DNA of 64,000 nt from Polynucleobacter sp. JS-JIR-II-b4. Lineage in GTDB: Bacteria; Pseudomonadota; Gammaproteobacteria; Burkholderiales; Burkholderiaceae. Where the stretch lies: contig NZ_CP061306.1 of the NCBI RefSeq assembly GCF_018687815.1, positions 434,001 to 498,000 of the forward strand. Direction: 5' to 3'. Position numbers and translations under genes: made by a program. How positions within the stretch are numbered: position 1 is the first letter of the stretch; each line of letters begins with the position of its first letter. The notes beneath the pieces are model-generated. The model saw nothing but the letters and a program-made list of their open reading frames with translations, searched no databases and had not been told where the DNA came from. Below are positions 53,968 to 62,910 of this stretch, piece after piece.

Positions 53968-55274
53968 AACCGATTCAAGTAGGTCTGTTAGGTATTGGCA
54001 CTGTTGGTGGTGGCGTATTCACTGTTCTCGAGCGTAACCAAGATGAAATTACTCGTCGTGCTGGGCGCGGCATTCGCATTAATACAGTTGCTGATTTAAA
54101 TGTAGAACGTGCCAAAGAATTAGTTAAAGACCGCGCACAAGTGGTAAGTGATGCCCGTGCCGTGATCAATAACCCAGAGATCGACATCGTTGTTGAGCTT
54201 ATTGGTGGTTATGGCATCGCTAAAGACTTGGTTCTTGAGGCAATTGCCGCAGGTAAGCATGTAGTTACAGCTAATAAAGCATTGATTGCTGTTCACGGTA
54301 ACGAAATCTTTAAGGCGGCGCATGCTAAAGGCGTGATGGTTGCCTTTGAAGCCGCTGTAGCTGGTGGCATTCCCATTATTAAAGCCTTGCGTGAAGGCTT
54401 AACAGCAAACCGTATCGAATGGATTGCCGGCATCATTAACGGCACAACCAATTTCATCTTGTCAGAGATGCGCGACAAAGGTTTGGATTTCGCAACAGTA
54501 CTTAAAGAAGCCCAACGCCTAGGCTATGCAGAAGCGGATCCGACTTTTGATATTGAAGGTGTTGATGCTGCTCATAAAGCGACCATCATGAGTGCGATTG
54601 CGTTTGGTATTCCAATGCAGTTTGAAAAAGCACACATCGAAGGCATCACTAAATTAGATGCAATTGATATAAAGTATGCAGAGCAATTAGGCTATCGCAT
54701 TAAGTTGCTTGGTATTGCCAAGAAAACGTCAACTGGTGTTGAGTTGCGTGTTCACCCAACTCTCATTCCTTCGAAGCGTTTGATTGCAAACGTTGAGGGC
54801 GCCATGAATGCTGTGCAAGTATTTGGCGATGCCGTTGGAACGACTTTGTATTACGGCAAAGGCGCAGGCTCTGAGCCAACCGCTTCTGCAGTGATTGCTG
54901 ACTTAGTGGATATCACTCGTTTGCTAAGCGCTGACGCTGAACATCGCGTACCTTACTTGGCCTTCCAGCCAGATGCTGTTCATGACACACCAGTGCTCCC
55001 TATTGGCGAGATCACTACTAGTTACTATCTGCGCTTGCGTGTAGCTGATCAAGCTGGCGTATTAGCTGATATCACTAAGATTTTGGCATCGCATGGCGTT
55101 TCCATTGACGCACTCTTGCAAAAAGAAGCTGATGAGGGTGAAAGTCAAACTGATTTGGTGGCTTTAACTCACGAGACTAAAGAAAAGAACATGCTTGCCG
55201 CGATTAAAGAGATTCAGAATCTCAAGACAGTTGCTGGCGAAGTGGTGAAGATCCGTTTAGAAAATCTGTCTTAA
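53964..55274 (+). CDS. hom: Homoserine dehydrogenase
   Basis: Reduces aspartate semialdehyde to homoserine for threonine and methionine synthesis; 436 residues. The cofactor motif is GLLGIGTVGGGV near 8-19, the substrate region includes GIINGTTNFIL and the catalytic Lys lies in DIKYAEQLGYRIKLLG. A C-terminal ACT domain (about 350-425, YYLRLRVADQAGVLADI) implies feedback control by threonine. The thrC gene follows after 19 bases. Confidence 0.96.
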   Translation: MKPIQVGLLGIGTVGGGVFTVLERNQDEITRRAGRGIRINTVADLNVERAKELVKDRAQVVSDARAVINNPEIDIVVELIGGYGIAKDLVLEAIAAGKHVVTANKALIAVHGNEIFKAAHAKGVMVAFEAAVAGGIPIIKALREGLTANRIEWIAGIINGTTNFILSEMRDKGLDFATVLKEAQRLGYAEADPTFDIEGVDAAHKATIMSAIAFGIPMQFEKAHIEGITKLDAIDIKYAEQLGYRIKLLGIAKKTSTGVELRVHPTLIPSKRLIANVEGAMNAVQVFGDAVGTTLYYGKGAGSEPTASAVIADLVDITRLLSADAEHRVPYLAFQPDAVHDTPVLPIGEITTSYYLRLRVADQAGVLADITKILASHGVSIDALLQKEADEGESQTDLVALTHETKEKNMLAAIKEIQNLKTVAGEVVKIRLENLS

Positions 55275-55293
55275 GTAAAACTCAGCAAAATAT

Positions 55294-56736
55294 ATGCGTT
55301 ACCAATCTACTCGTGGCAATAGTCCACAACAATCCTTCTTAGAAATTTTGTTGGGTGGATTGGCGCCTGATGGCGGCTTGTATTTACCTACTCAATACCC
55401 GCAAGTCACTGCAGCGCAACTAGATTCTTGGCGTGGCTTGTCATATGCAGATCTCGCTTATGAAGTATTGAGTCTGTATTGCGACGATATTCCCGAAGCA
55501 GATTTGCGTGCAATCTTGCGTAAAACGTATACCGAGCAGGTCTACTGCAATGGCCGTGCACAAGATGACGCTAAAGACATCACGCCTTTGCATTGGCTTG
55601 GCGAAGAGCAGGGAGCACGCATTGGGCTATTGAGTCTTTCAAATGGCCCAACGTTGGCTTTTAAAGACATGGCTATGCAATTGCTGGGTAATCTTTTTGA
55701 GTACGCCTTAAAGAAAAAAGGGCAGCAGCTCAATATTTTGGGTGCTACTTCTGGTGATACGGGTAGTGCTGCTGAGTATGCAATGCGTGGTAAAGAGGGT
55801 GTGAAAGTATTTATGCTGTCACCGCTTGGCAAGATGAGCGCCTTTCAGTCGGCGCAAATGTATTCCTTGCAAGACCCCAATATTTTTAACTTAGCAGTAG
55901 CTGGCGTCTTCGATGACTGCCAGGATATTGTTAAGGCAGTCAGCAATGACCATGCCTTTAAAGCGAAGAACCAAATCGGTACAGTGAACTCTATTAATTG
56001 GGGTCGTGTTGTGGCTCAGGTGGTGTACTACTTCCAAGGCCATCTATTGGCTACTAAGTCCAGCTCTGAAAAAGTCTCATTCACGGTGCCTTCCGGCAAC
56101 TTCGGTAATGTCTGTGCTGGCCATATCGCCCGCATGATGGGTTTACCTATCGAGCATCTTATTGTTGCCACCAACGAAAATAATGTGTTGGATGAATTCT
56201 TCTCCACAGGCGTTTATCGTGCCCGCAAGTCCGCTGAGACATTGCATACTTCCAGCCCTTCGATGGACATCTCTAAAGCTAGTAACTTCGAGCGCTTCGT
56301 ATTTGATTTCATGGGTCAAGATGGTAAAGCGACTGCTGCTATGTTTAAGCAGGTTGATGAGGCGGGTGGGTTTGATATCTCGAAAGAATCCATCTTTAAA
56401 GAGCTTGGTAAATACGGGTTCCAATCTGGTCGTAGCACGCATGAGAATCGCCTAGAAACGATTCGTGATATTGACAAGCGCTACGGTGTAATGATTGATA
56501 CCCATACCGCTGATGGCGTAAAAGTGGCTCGTGAGCATTTGCAAGCCGGAATCCCGATGATCGTGCTCGAGACAGCGCTCCCCATAAAGTTCGAAGAAAC
56601 GATTGAAATTGCCTTAGGCCGACCAGCTGAATGCCCACCAGCATTTAAAGATATCAAATCAAAGCCACAGCGCGTAGAGAATATCGATGCCGATGTAAAT
56701 CAAGTTAAAGCTTTTATTACTAAACATCTAAGTTAA
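55294..56736 (+). CDS. thrC: Threonine synthase
   Basis: PLP-dependent lyase converting O-phosphohomoserine to threonine; 480 residues, the long fungal/gammaproteobacterial-like class. The PLP lysine is Lys124 (TLAFKDMAMQ), and GATSGDTGSAA binds phosphate. The N-terminal MRYQSTRG is typical. It completes alaA-hom-thrC. Confidence 0.96.
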   Translation: MRYQSTRGNSPQQSFLEILLGGLAPDGGLYLPTQYPQVTAAQLDSWRGLSYADLAYEVLSLYCDDIPEADLRAILRKTYTEQVYCNGRAQDDAKDITPLHWLGEEQGARIGLLSLSNGPTLAFKDMAMQLLGNLFEYALKKKGQQLNILGATSGDTGSAAEYAMRGKEGVKVFMLSPLGKMSAFQSAQMYSLQDPNIFNLAVAGVFDDCQDIVKAVSNDHAFKAKNQIGTVNSINWGRVVAQVVYYFQGHLLATKSSSEKVSFTVPSGNFGNVCAGHIARMMGLPIEHLIVATNENNVLDEFFSTGVYRARKSAETLHTSSPSMDISKASNFERFVFDFMGQDGKATAAMFKQVDEAGGFDISKESIFKELGKYGFQSGRSTHENRLETIRDIDKRYGVMIDTHTADGVKVAREHLQAGIPMIVLETALPIKFEETIEIALGRPAECPPAFKDIKSKPQRVENIDADVNQVKAFITKHLS

Positions 56737-56774
56737 TTTTTAACCTAGAAAATTCAGGCATTAAAAATAATCTT

Positions 56775-58013
56775 ATGACAAAGCCACCAATGTTGACTGC
56801 GCAGCAGGCTTTAGATCATTTACTCTCGCATGCTCAAACTGTTGGTGAGAGTGAGAAGGTTGCCATGCAGGCTGCATTGGGCCGAGTGCTCGCTGAAAAC
56901 GTCAATAGCCTAGTGGATGTACCTCCGCTCGATAACACTGCGATGGATGGATATGCGGTTCGCTCTGCTGATACCGCCACTCCAGGGAAAACACTCAAGA
57001 TTGCTCAACGTATTCCGGCTGGATCGATGGGAGCCCCGTTGGAGTCCGGCACTGCTGCCAGAATTTTTACGGGAGCCCCTGTGCCTCCAGGTGCTGATGC
57101 AGTCGTGATGCAAGAGGATTGTTCGCTAGAGGGTGAAGGCGGTCAAGTGATTATCAATATTACTCCAACAGCAGGTCAGTGGATTCGTCGCAAAGGCGAA
57201 GATCTCACGGCTGGAAAAACTGCTCTCACTGCAGGTGCTTTCTTGCGCCCACAGGAGTTGGGTGTGGCTGCTTCAGCAGGTTTGACTCACTTAAGCGTTA
57301 AACGTCGCGTTAAGGTGGCTGCCTTTTTTACGGGTGACGAGTTAGCTCTTCCGGGCGAGCCTCTAAAGCCAGGTGGCATTTACAACTCGAATCGAGATAC
57401 CTTGTTGGCTTGCCTAAAATCCTTGGGATGCGATGCGACTGATTTAGGTATTGTCCCGGATCGCCTGGATGCGACACGTGATGCATTGCGTAAAGCTAGC
57501 AAAGATCACGATTTAATCATCACTTCTGGTGGTGTATCGGTTGGCGAAGAAGACCACATCAAGCCTGCAGTGACAGCTGAAGGAAGATTAGATTTATGGC
57601 AGATCGCTATCAAGCCTGGTAAGCCGCTCGCCTTTGGTGCGGTACGTAAATCAGATGACCCTAAAGATGGTGAGGCCTGGTTTATTGGTTTGCCAGGCAA
57701 TCCTGTATCCAGCTTTGTCACCTTCTTGTTATTTGTACGCCCTTTTATTCTCAAATTGCAGGGACGCGAAGCCAGGCTTCCACAGTCCTACTTCATGCGA
57801 GCAGATTTTGATTGGTTGAAAGCTGATCGACGCAATGAGTTCTTACGCGTCAAATTGAATAGCAATGGGGGGCTTGATTTATTTCCTAATCAAAGCTCTG
57901 GCGTTCTCACTAGTGCTTCCTGGGGTGATGGCTTGGTGGATTGTCCGCCAAATCAGCCAATTAAAGCTGGTGATCTGGTGAAGTACATCCCTTTTGATGC
58001 ACTCCTCAAATAA
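56775..58013 (+). CDS. moeA: Molybdopterin molybdenumtransferase MoeA (copy 2)
   Basis: Second MoeA of the window, 412 residues, close to E. coli MoeA size. Motifs are PPLDNTAMDGYAV (50-62), RRKGEDLTAG (138-147), SGGVSVGEED (251-260) and GLPGNPVSSFVTF. The latter, with SSF, is nearer to the E. coli sequence than copy 1 (VAVMVTF). The gene leads a forward moeA-moaD-moaE operon. The two copies may differ in metal, timing or partner; that is inference. Confidence 0.95.
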   Translation: MTKPPMLTAQQALDHLLSHAQTVGESEKVAMQAALGRVLAENVNSLVDVPPLDNTAMDGYAVRSADTATPGKTLKIAQRIPAGSMGAPLESGTAARIFTGAPVPPGADAVVMQEDCSLEGEGGQVIINITPTAGQWIRRKGEDLTAGKTALTAGAFLRPQELGVAASAGLTHLSVKRRVKVAAFFTGDELALPGEPLKPGGIYNSNRDTLLACLKSLGCDATDLGIVPDRLDATRDALRKASKDHDLIITSGGVSVGEEDHIKPAVTAEGRLDLWQIAIKPGKPLAFGAVRKSDDPKDGEAWFIGLPGNPVSSFVTFLLFVRPFILKLQGREARLPQSYFMRADFDWLKADRRNEFLRVKLNSNGGLDLFPNQSSGVLTSASWGDGLVDCPPNQPIKAGDLVKYIPFDALLK

Positions 58014-58031
58014 TCGGTTTACGATTAGTTT

Positions 58032-58289
58032 ATGAAACTCGAATTACGATTCTTTGCCTCACTACGTGAAGCGCTTGGCATCTCGCAAGAGAGTATTGCC
58101 ATCCCGGCGACAGTAAAAACCATTGCCGATCTCAGAACACACCTTATTGAACGTGGCAATCCATGGTCTGAAGTCTTGGCGGATGGCAAAGTCTTGCGTT
58201 GCGCCTTGAACCAACACATGGTTGATGCAAATACAGCATTGCAAGATGGTGCAGAAATTGCTTTCTTTCCTCCGGTAACTGGGGGCTGA
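58032..58289 (+). CDS. moaD: Molybdopterin synthase small subunit MoaD
   Basis: Ubiquitin-fold sulfur carrier of molybdopterin synthase; 85 residues. The essential C-terminal Gly-Gly is present (FPPVTGG), to be adenylated and thiocarboxylated. It is followed two bases later by moaE, its partner. Confidence 0.95.
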   Translation: MKLELRFFASLREALGISQESIAIPATVKTIADLRTHLIERGNPWSEVLADGKVLRCALNQHMVDANTALQDGAEIAFFPPVTGG

Positions 58290-58290
58290 T

Positions 58291-58743
58291 ATGCCAATCA
58301 AAATCCAAGAAAGCGATTTTGACCTTAGTGCTGAAATAGCAGCGCTACGCAAGGGTGACCCACGAGTAGGTGCGGTAGTTTCTTTTTTGGGTGCCGTGCG
58401 AGATATGAATGACGGCAGCCAAGTAAAGAGCATGACGCTTGAGCATTACCCCGGCATGACTGAAAAAGCGCTACAGGAAATTCTGGATCAAGCCAAAGCA
58501 CGCTGGGACATTTATCAAACATTAGTGATCCATCGTGTTGGGCCTTTGTTGCCCGAAGATCAAATCGTATTGGTGGCAGTCACTAGCGCACACAGGGGCG
58601 AGGCATTTGCTGCCTGCGAGTTCATCATGGACTACCTCAAGACTGCAGCCCCGTTCTGGAAAAAAGAAGATACCCCCGAAGGTTCTCGCTGGGTTGATGC
58701 TCGGGTTACAGATGAGGTAGCTCTATCTAAATGGAAGAAATAA
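58291..58743 (+). CDS. moaE: Molybdopterin synthase catalytic subunit MoaE
   Basis: Adds two sulfurs to cyclic pyranopterin monophosphate with MoaD; 150 residues. GAVVSFLGAVRDMN and LEHYPGMTEKALQ are conserved, and the active-site Lys lies in FWKKEDTPEGSRWVDA. Its stop TAA shares one base with the ATG of the next gene. Confidence 0.96.
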   Translation: MPIKIQESDFDLSAEIAALRKGDPRVGAVVSFLGAVRDMNDGSQVKSMTLEHYPGMTEKALQEILDQAKARWDIYQTLVIHRVGPLLPEDQIVLVAVTSAHRGEAFAACEFIMDYLKTAAPFWKKEDTPEGSRWVDARVTDEVALSKWKK

Positions 58744-59324
58744 TGAAACATGCCGCAGTCAGTAAGCTCTTATTTTGTATGTCGATACTTTCTGCAGTAG
58801 GTCTATCTGGTTGCGGTGCGGGTGATAGCGTACAGGCGCAATCAACCCCATCTACTTTGGCAACAAAAGATCTTTCTGCTTTTGTGGATACGTATTGGTA
58901 TGTGCCTACTGATTACCTGTTAGCCTATGCATGTAGCTCTTCGGGAAATCCAAAAACTAGTGCGGTAAACGATCAGACTATTTGGCATATCACTTCTGTA
59001 AATCAGGGATTTTTATTAGGCTGCTCTTTTGCTAGCACTAACAATGGTGCCAATTGGTCAGCATCAACAATAGTGGGGTCCGTAACGGCTAATAATTCAG
59101 TATCTATTGGTTTTTATGGATCATCCCTAACCGTAGGCTCTGGGCAGTTAACTACATCTAGCGGTCAACCTACATTTTTGATGCAGATGTCAACTGGCAA
59201 TGGGACGGCTGGCCTCACGCACTGGGCTTATATGCTGCCCGTAACCTCATCTAATCCTGTGTGGTCTAGTTTGCCTGGCACTAATGGTGTGAGCGTTCCC
59301 ACGGCAACTGCTTCCGGATGCTAG
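58743..59324 (+). CDS. Secreted lipoprotein of unknown function, coupled to moaE
   Basis: A 193-residue predicted lipoprotein. Signal sequence MKHAAVSKLLFCMSILSAVG ends in lipobox LSGC. The mature part is Ser/Thr/Asn/Gly-rich with few charges, and has Cys near residues 62, 93 and at the very C-terminus (ASGC), so disulfides are likely. No family is recognised. The ATG overlaps the moaE stop (TAATG), with the moaE end supplying the ribosome site region. Composition resembles that of cell-surface proteins, not of molybdenum enzymes. Confidence 0.78.
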   Translation: MKHAAVSKLLFCMSILSAVGLSGCGAGDSVQAQSTPSTLATKDLSAFVDTYWYVPTDYLLAYACSSSGNPKTSAVNDQTIWHITSVNQGFLLGCSFASTNNGANWSASTIVGSVTANNSVSIGFYGSSLTVGSGQLTTSSGQPTFLMQMSTGNGTAGLTHWAYMLPVTSSNPVWSSLPGTNGVSVPTATASGC

Positions 59325-59367
59325 AACAAACTCGTTTTACATAAGCGGCTTCCTATTTAAAAAGATG

Positions 59368-59396
59368 AACCACCCCTAGGGGTGGTTTTTGTTTTT
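59368..59396 (+). terminator. Terminator after the moeA-moaD-moaE operon
   Basis: AACCACCCC/GGGGTGGTT arms with a short TA loop, followed by two T-runs. The remaining 140 bases up to the transporter at 59537 are AT-rich; I see no gene in them, and they probably contain its promoter. Confidence 0.9.
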
Positions 59397-59536
59397 ATTG
59401 GTGCATCATGCCGCATCAAAATAAACGTTTCTGCACCATCTAAGGGAATTCCTTAGTAATTACCCGCAAATTTAGATCAAAATGCATGTACAAAAGTATT
59501 TAGAAATTTTGATTAAATAATAAATGGGAGATTCAT

Positions 59537-60805
59537 ATGACTTCAGCTGTAATGGGTGCGGAAAGTACCAGTAAGAACCCCCTCAAGTCGAAGTGGGTGC
59601 AATTAGCATTGGGCGTGATTTGCATGATGTCCATTTCTAGTCCGCAATATGTATGGGCTTTATTTACTAAGCCAATCATGGGTCAACTTGGCGTTACTTT
59701 GACCGAATTACAAATCACATTCTCAATCTTAATTGTGTTGCAGACTTTCTTCTCACCATTTCAGGGTTACTTAGTTGATAAATTTGGCCCTCGTCTTTTG
59801 TTGTCCATTGGCACTATTCTGACGGGCGCAAGCTGGGTTCTTTCAGCTAACCTTACTACCGTATCCAATCTTTACCTCACCTACGGCGTTTTGGGTGGAC
59901 TGGGTACCGGCATTGTTTACATCGGCGTTGTAGGTTTGATGGTTCGTTGGTTTCCAAATAATCGTGGATTTGCTGTGGGCATGGTTGCTGCTGGTTATGG
60001 TATCGGCGCATTGCTGACTACTTTTCCAATTTCCGCTAGTTTGACTGAGACGGGTATTCAAGGTACGTTGACATTCTTTGGCTACATTATTGGCGCTGTT
60101 GGACTATTGGCTGCACAAGGTATTCGTGTTCCTCACGCTGATCGTGTGCAAACAGCTGATCAAAAAGAGGCTGCTGCATCGGGAGTTGCGCCAAAGACAA
60201 TGTTAAAGACACCAGTTTTTTGGCTCATGTTTTTGATGATGTCCATGATGTCTACATCAGGTTTGATGGTGATCTCTCAGATGGGTGCATTTGCAAAAGA
60301 CTTTGGTATTACATCGGCCATGGTTTTTGGTATGGCTGCTTTACCTTTAGCCTTAACGATTGATCGTGTTACCAATGGTTTAACTCGTCCAATATTTGGC
60401 TGGGTATCTGATCGTATCGGACGTGAATACACAATGACGATTGCTTTTGGTTTAGAAGCAGTTGCTATGTTTGCTTGGGTAATGACACGCTCAGATCCTG
60501 TTATGTTCGTATTGCTCTCAGGTATTGTGTTCTTTGGTTGGGGTGAGATTTTCTCTTTATTCCCATCTACTTTGACTGATACTTTTGGTCAAAAGCATGC
60601 CACTACAAACTATGGCTTCTTGTACATGGCTCAAGGTGTTGGCTCCATTATCGGCGCTCCAGTTGCAGCCTATATTCATGGTGTCACTGAAAGCTGGATA
60701 CCAGTATTTGCCATCATGATCGTATTGGATGCTACTGCAGCCATCCTAGCGTTCTTCGTACTGCGCCCAATGCGCGCTAAGTATATGAAGACGCGTGCTG
60801 CATAA
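59537..60805 (+). CDS. MFS transporter, OxlT (oxalate/formate antiporter) family
   Basis: A 422-residue major facilitator with about 12 hydrophobic helices and a central cytoplasmic loop near 205-225. DKFGPRLLLSIG between helices 2 and 3 and GWVSDRIGREYTM in the second half are the duplicated MFS loop motifs. WALFTKPI and the YVW segment of helix 1 are seen in oxalate/formate antiporters. No oxalate genes (frc, oxc) are nearby, so the substrate, probably a small monocarboxylate or dicarboxylate, is open. GGGAG lies seven bases before the ATG. Confidence 0.87.
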   Translation: MTSAVMGAESTSKNPLKSKWVQLALGVICMMSISSPQYVWALFTKPIMGQLGVTLTELQITFSILIVLQTFFSPFQGYLVDKFGPRLLLSIGTILTGASWVLSANLTTVSNLYLTYGVLGGLGTGIVYIGVVGLMVRWFPNNRGFAVGMVAAGYGIGALLTTFPISASLTETGIQGTLTFFGYIIGAVGLLAAQGIRVPHADRVQTADQKEAAASGVAPKTMLKTPVFWLMFLMMSMMSTSGLMVISQMGAFAKDFGITSAMVFGMAALPLALTIDRVTNGLTRPIFGWVSDRIGREYTMTIAFGLEAVAMFAWVMTRSDPVMFVLLSGIVFFGWGEIFSLFPSTLTDTFGQKHATTNYGFLYMAQGVGSIIGAPVAAYIHGVTESWIPVFAIMIVLDATAAILAFFVLRPMRAKYMKTRAA

Positions 60806-60824
60806 GTAGTAAAAAATTGTATAG

Positions 60825-60856
60825 AAAAAAGGCTACCAATTCGGTAGCCTTTTTTA
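60825..60856. terminator. Bidirectional terminator between transporter and gamma-glutamyltransferase genes
   Basis: AAAAAAGGCTACC pairs with GGTAGCCTTTTTT around AATTC, between convergent genes. Confidence 0.92.
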
Positions 60857-60880
60857 ATTGCACAAGATCAATACTCACTA

Positions 60881-62479
60881 CTAGAACGAGCTCACAGCGC
60901 CATCGCTTCTGGGATCCCATCCCCCTTGCAATATTCCAGATGGATCACGAATGATGCAGCCTGCATGGCCAACAGTTTCGTCAAAGGCGTCTAGCATTTC
61001 AATTTCATGACCTAAAGCTTGAAGTTTCTTTGCGACTTCTGGACCAAAGCGTGATTCTAGTTTTAAGCTATCACTCGTTTGTCCCCAGGTACGGCCAAGC
61101 AACCAGCGTGGGCGACTAATCGCATCCTGTGGATCAAGGCCATAAGTTGCTGTTCGAGTAAATACTGCGCACTGGGTTTGAGGTTGTCCATCTCCACCCA
61201 TCGTTCCATAAACCATTGAGCGACCATCTTTAAATAAGGCCATCGCTGGGTTAAGGGTATGAAAAGGCTTGCGATAGGGCTCAAGGTGATTGAGTGTATT
61301 TGGGTCAAGAGAAAAGCTGCAACCGCGGTTTTGCCAGTTGACTCCTGAGGTGGGAAGCACAATGCCTGCGCCAAACTCATGATAGATACTTTGAATAAAA
61401 GAAACGCAATTACCGTCACCATCAATTACGCCCATCCAAATGGTATCTGCAGGACCTTTACCCTGGCCCCATGGGAGCGCTTTATTAGGGTCAATATTCT
61501 TGGCTAACTTTTTCAGGAACGCAGGTGATAAGAAAGATTGCGCATTCTTTGTCATGTACGCGGGGTCTGTTACAAACTGATCTCGAATCTTAAATGCTTG
61601 CTTGGTGGCTTCAACGCAGTGGTGAACGTATTCTGGGCTATCCACTTTGAAGCGTTTTAAGTTCAATTGATCCAAGATGCCAATAATCATCAATGAGACA
61701 ACACCTTGTGTAGGTGGAGTCATGTTGTAGACATTGCCCTTGCTATGTTTGAGCTCAAGAGGGTCTATGAGTTTTGCCTCGTGACGGTGTAGGTCGTCTA
61801 ATCTCAGTGGGCTTCCCAGTTCAGTGAGTTCTTCTGCTAGGGATTCAGCTAGTTCGCCACGGTAGTAATCATCCGTCCCTTTTTTGGCAATCTGACGTAA
61901 GGTTTTGGCAAGACGTTCTTGCTTAAAGATGCTACCAACGGCAGGCGCCTTGCCATCCACTAAAAAAGTCTCTGCGAAACCTGGAATTGGACTCAGTTCT
62001 TGACGCTTCTTTTCTGTGAGGCTGGATTGGCTGAAAGTAACTGGTGTCCCGGCCTCTGCATAGTGAATCGCATCAGCTAATAGGCGTGAAAGCGGTAGTT
62101 TTCCACCCAGCCCTTGCTTGGAGAGCTTGTGTGCTGCGCCCCAGCCAGAGATAGTGCCTGCAACCGTATTGGCAGCTACTGGACCGCGAAATGGAATGGC
62201 TTTGGTGATGCCGCGTTCTGCATACCATTGTTTGGTGGCCAAACCAGCAGCTGCGCCGCAGGCGTCAATTCCGCCCATAGCCTTGCCTGGGGAGTGAATC
62301 ACCCAGAACGAGTCGCCGCCTATGGAGTTCATATGGGGGTAGACCACTGCAATAGTTGCAGCAGCCGCAACCATTGCTTCTAAGGCATTGCCGCCTTCTC
62401 GTAAAACAGCTAAAGCAGATTCTGATGCTAGAGAATGTGGCGCTACCGCCATTCCTCTGGTTCCCCATTTTGGTTGCAT
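60881..62479 (-). CDS. Gamma-glutamyltransferase-family Ntn hydrolase
   Basis: A 532-residue enzyme of the gamma-glutamyltranspeptidase superfamily, which self-cleaves to expose an N-terminal threonine. The probable cut is before Thr346 (ADTIW), where classical enzymes have the TTH motif; the substitution and the lack of a signal peptide resemble the cytosolic YwrD-type group. GREGGNALEA-like REGGNALEAMVAAA and the C-terminal GGDGQPQ are family blocks. The substrate could be glutathione or another gamma-glutamyl or acyl amide; not determinable here. Confidence 0.88.
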   Translation of the reverse strand: MQPKWGTRGMAVAPHSLASESALAVLREGGNALEAMVAAAATIAVVYPHMNSIGGDSFWVIHSPGKAMGGIDACGAAAGLATKQWYAERGITKAIPFRGPVAANTVAGTISGWGAAHKLSKQGLGGKLPLSRLLADAIHYAEAGTPVTFSQSSLTEKKRQELSPIPGFAETFLVDGKAPAVGSIFKQERLAKTLRQIAKKGTDDYYRGELAESLAEELTELGSPLRLDDLHRHEAKLIDPLELKHSKGNVYNMTPPTQGVVSLMIIGILDQLNLKRFKVDSPEYVHHCVEATKQAFKIRDQFVTDPAYMTKNAQSFLSPAFLKKLAKNIDPNKALPWGQGKGPADTIWMGVIDGDGNCVSFIQSIYHEFGAGIVLPTSGVNWQNRGCSFSLDPNTLNHLEPYRKPFHTLNPAMALFKDGRSMVYGTMGGDGQPQTQCAVFTRTATYGLDPQDAISRPRWLLGRTWGQTSDSLKLESRFGPEVAKKLQALGHEIEMLDAFDETVGHAGCIIRDPSGILQGGWDPRSDGAVSSF

Positions 62480-62549
62480 GATTGTTGTCCGGTTAAATAA
62501 TTGGTTTTGTTATGGCTATATTGTATTGCTGGCTTAAAGATTGCTCTGG

Positions 62550-62819
62550 CTAAATGTGCCCAGTTTTGGTGGCGATCTCAATCTCAAAAAAAGCGAGTTT
62601 TTTAGACCTTGGTAAACGCTTTAAGCGGAGCTCCGCTTTAGAGGCTTCAGAACGGTCGGGGTGTTCTTGTGTTGCTAAGAGGACAACTGGACTGCGTGAT
62701 CTTGTATAACGAGCGCCTTGCCCCGAATTATGGGCGTCTAGGCGATGCTCTAAACGATTGGTAATACCGGCATAGTAGGTGCCATCTGCACACTCAAGTA
62801 GGTATACAAGCCAGGTCAA
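62550..62819 (-). CDS. GIY-YIG domain protein (UPF0213/YhbQ type)
   Basis: An 89-residue single-domain GIY-YIG nuclease-like protein. VYLLECADGTYYAGITNRLEHRLDAHNSG is split as VYLLEC, then YYAGITNRLEHR; HNSGQGARYTRSR completes the motif. The start appears to be TTG 62819, as an in-frame stop lies two codons farther upstream. E. coli YhbQ cuts DNA in vitro; the biological role is unclear. Confidence 0.87.
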   Translation of the reverse strand: MTWLVYLLECADGTYYAGITNRLEHRLDAHNSGQGARYTRSRSPVVLLATQEHPDRSEASKAELRLKRLPRSKKLAFFEIEIATKTGHI

Positions 62820-62854
62820 AATAGATCAAATTTGGGTTAAAAGTGCGTTGGATG

Positions 62855-62882
62855 CTTGAAATTATCATTAATGCCCTTATAT
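62855..62882 (+). promoter_or_regulatory. Candidate heat-shock (sigma-32) promoter of clpB
   Basis: CTTGAAA (62855-62861), a 12-base spacer and CCCTTATAT (62874-62882) match the RpoH consensus CTTGAAA-N(11-16)-CCCCATNT well. It lies about 30 bases before the clpB ATG. Confidence 0.7.
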
Positions 62883-62910
62883 TCTATAGATAGATATATG
62901 GAGTGCAAAA

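Noticed and set aside
60881..62479. Classical periplasmic gamma-glutamyltranspeptidase (Ggt).
   Set aside because: No signal peptide, and the catalytic site reads DTIW instead of TTH; a family-level call is safer.
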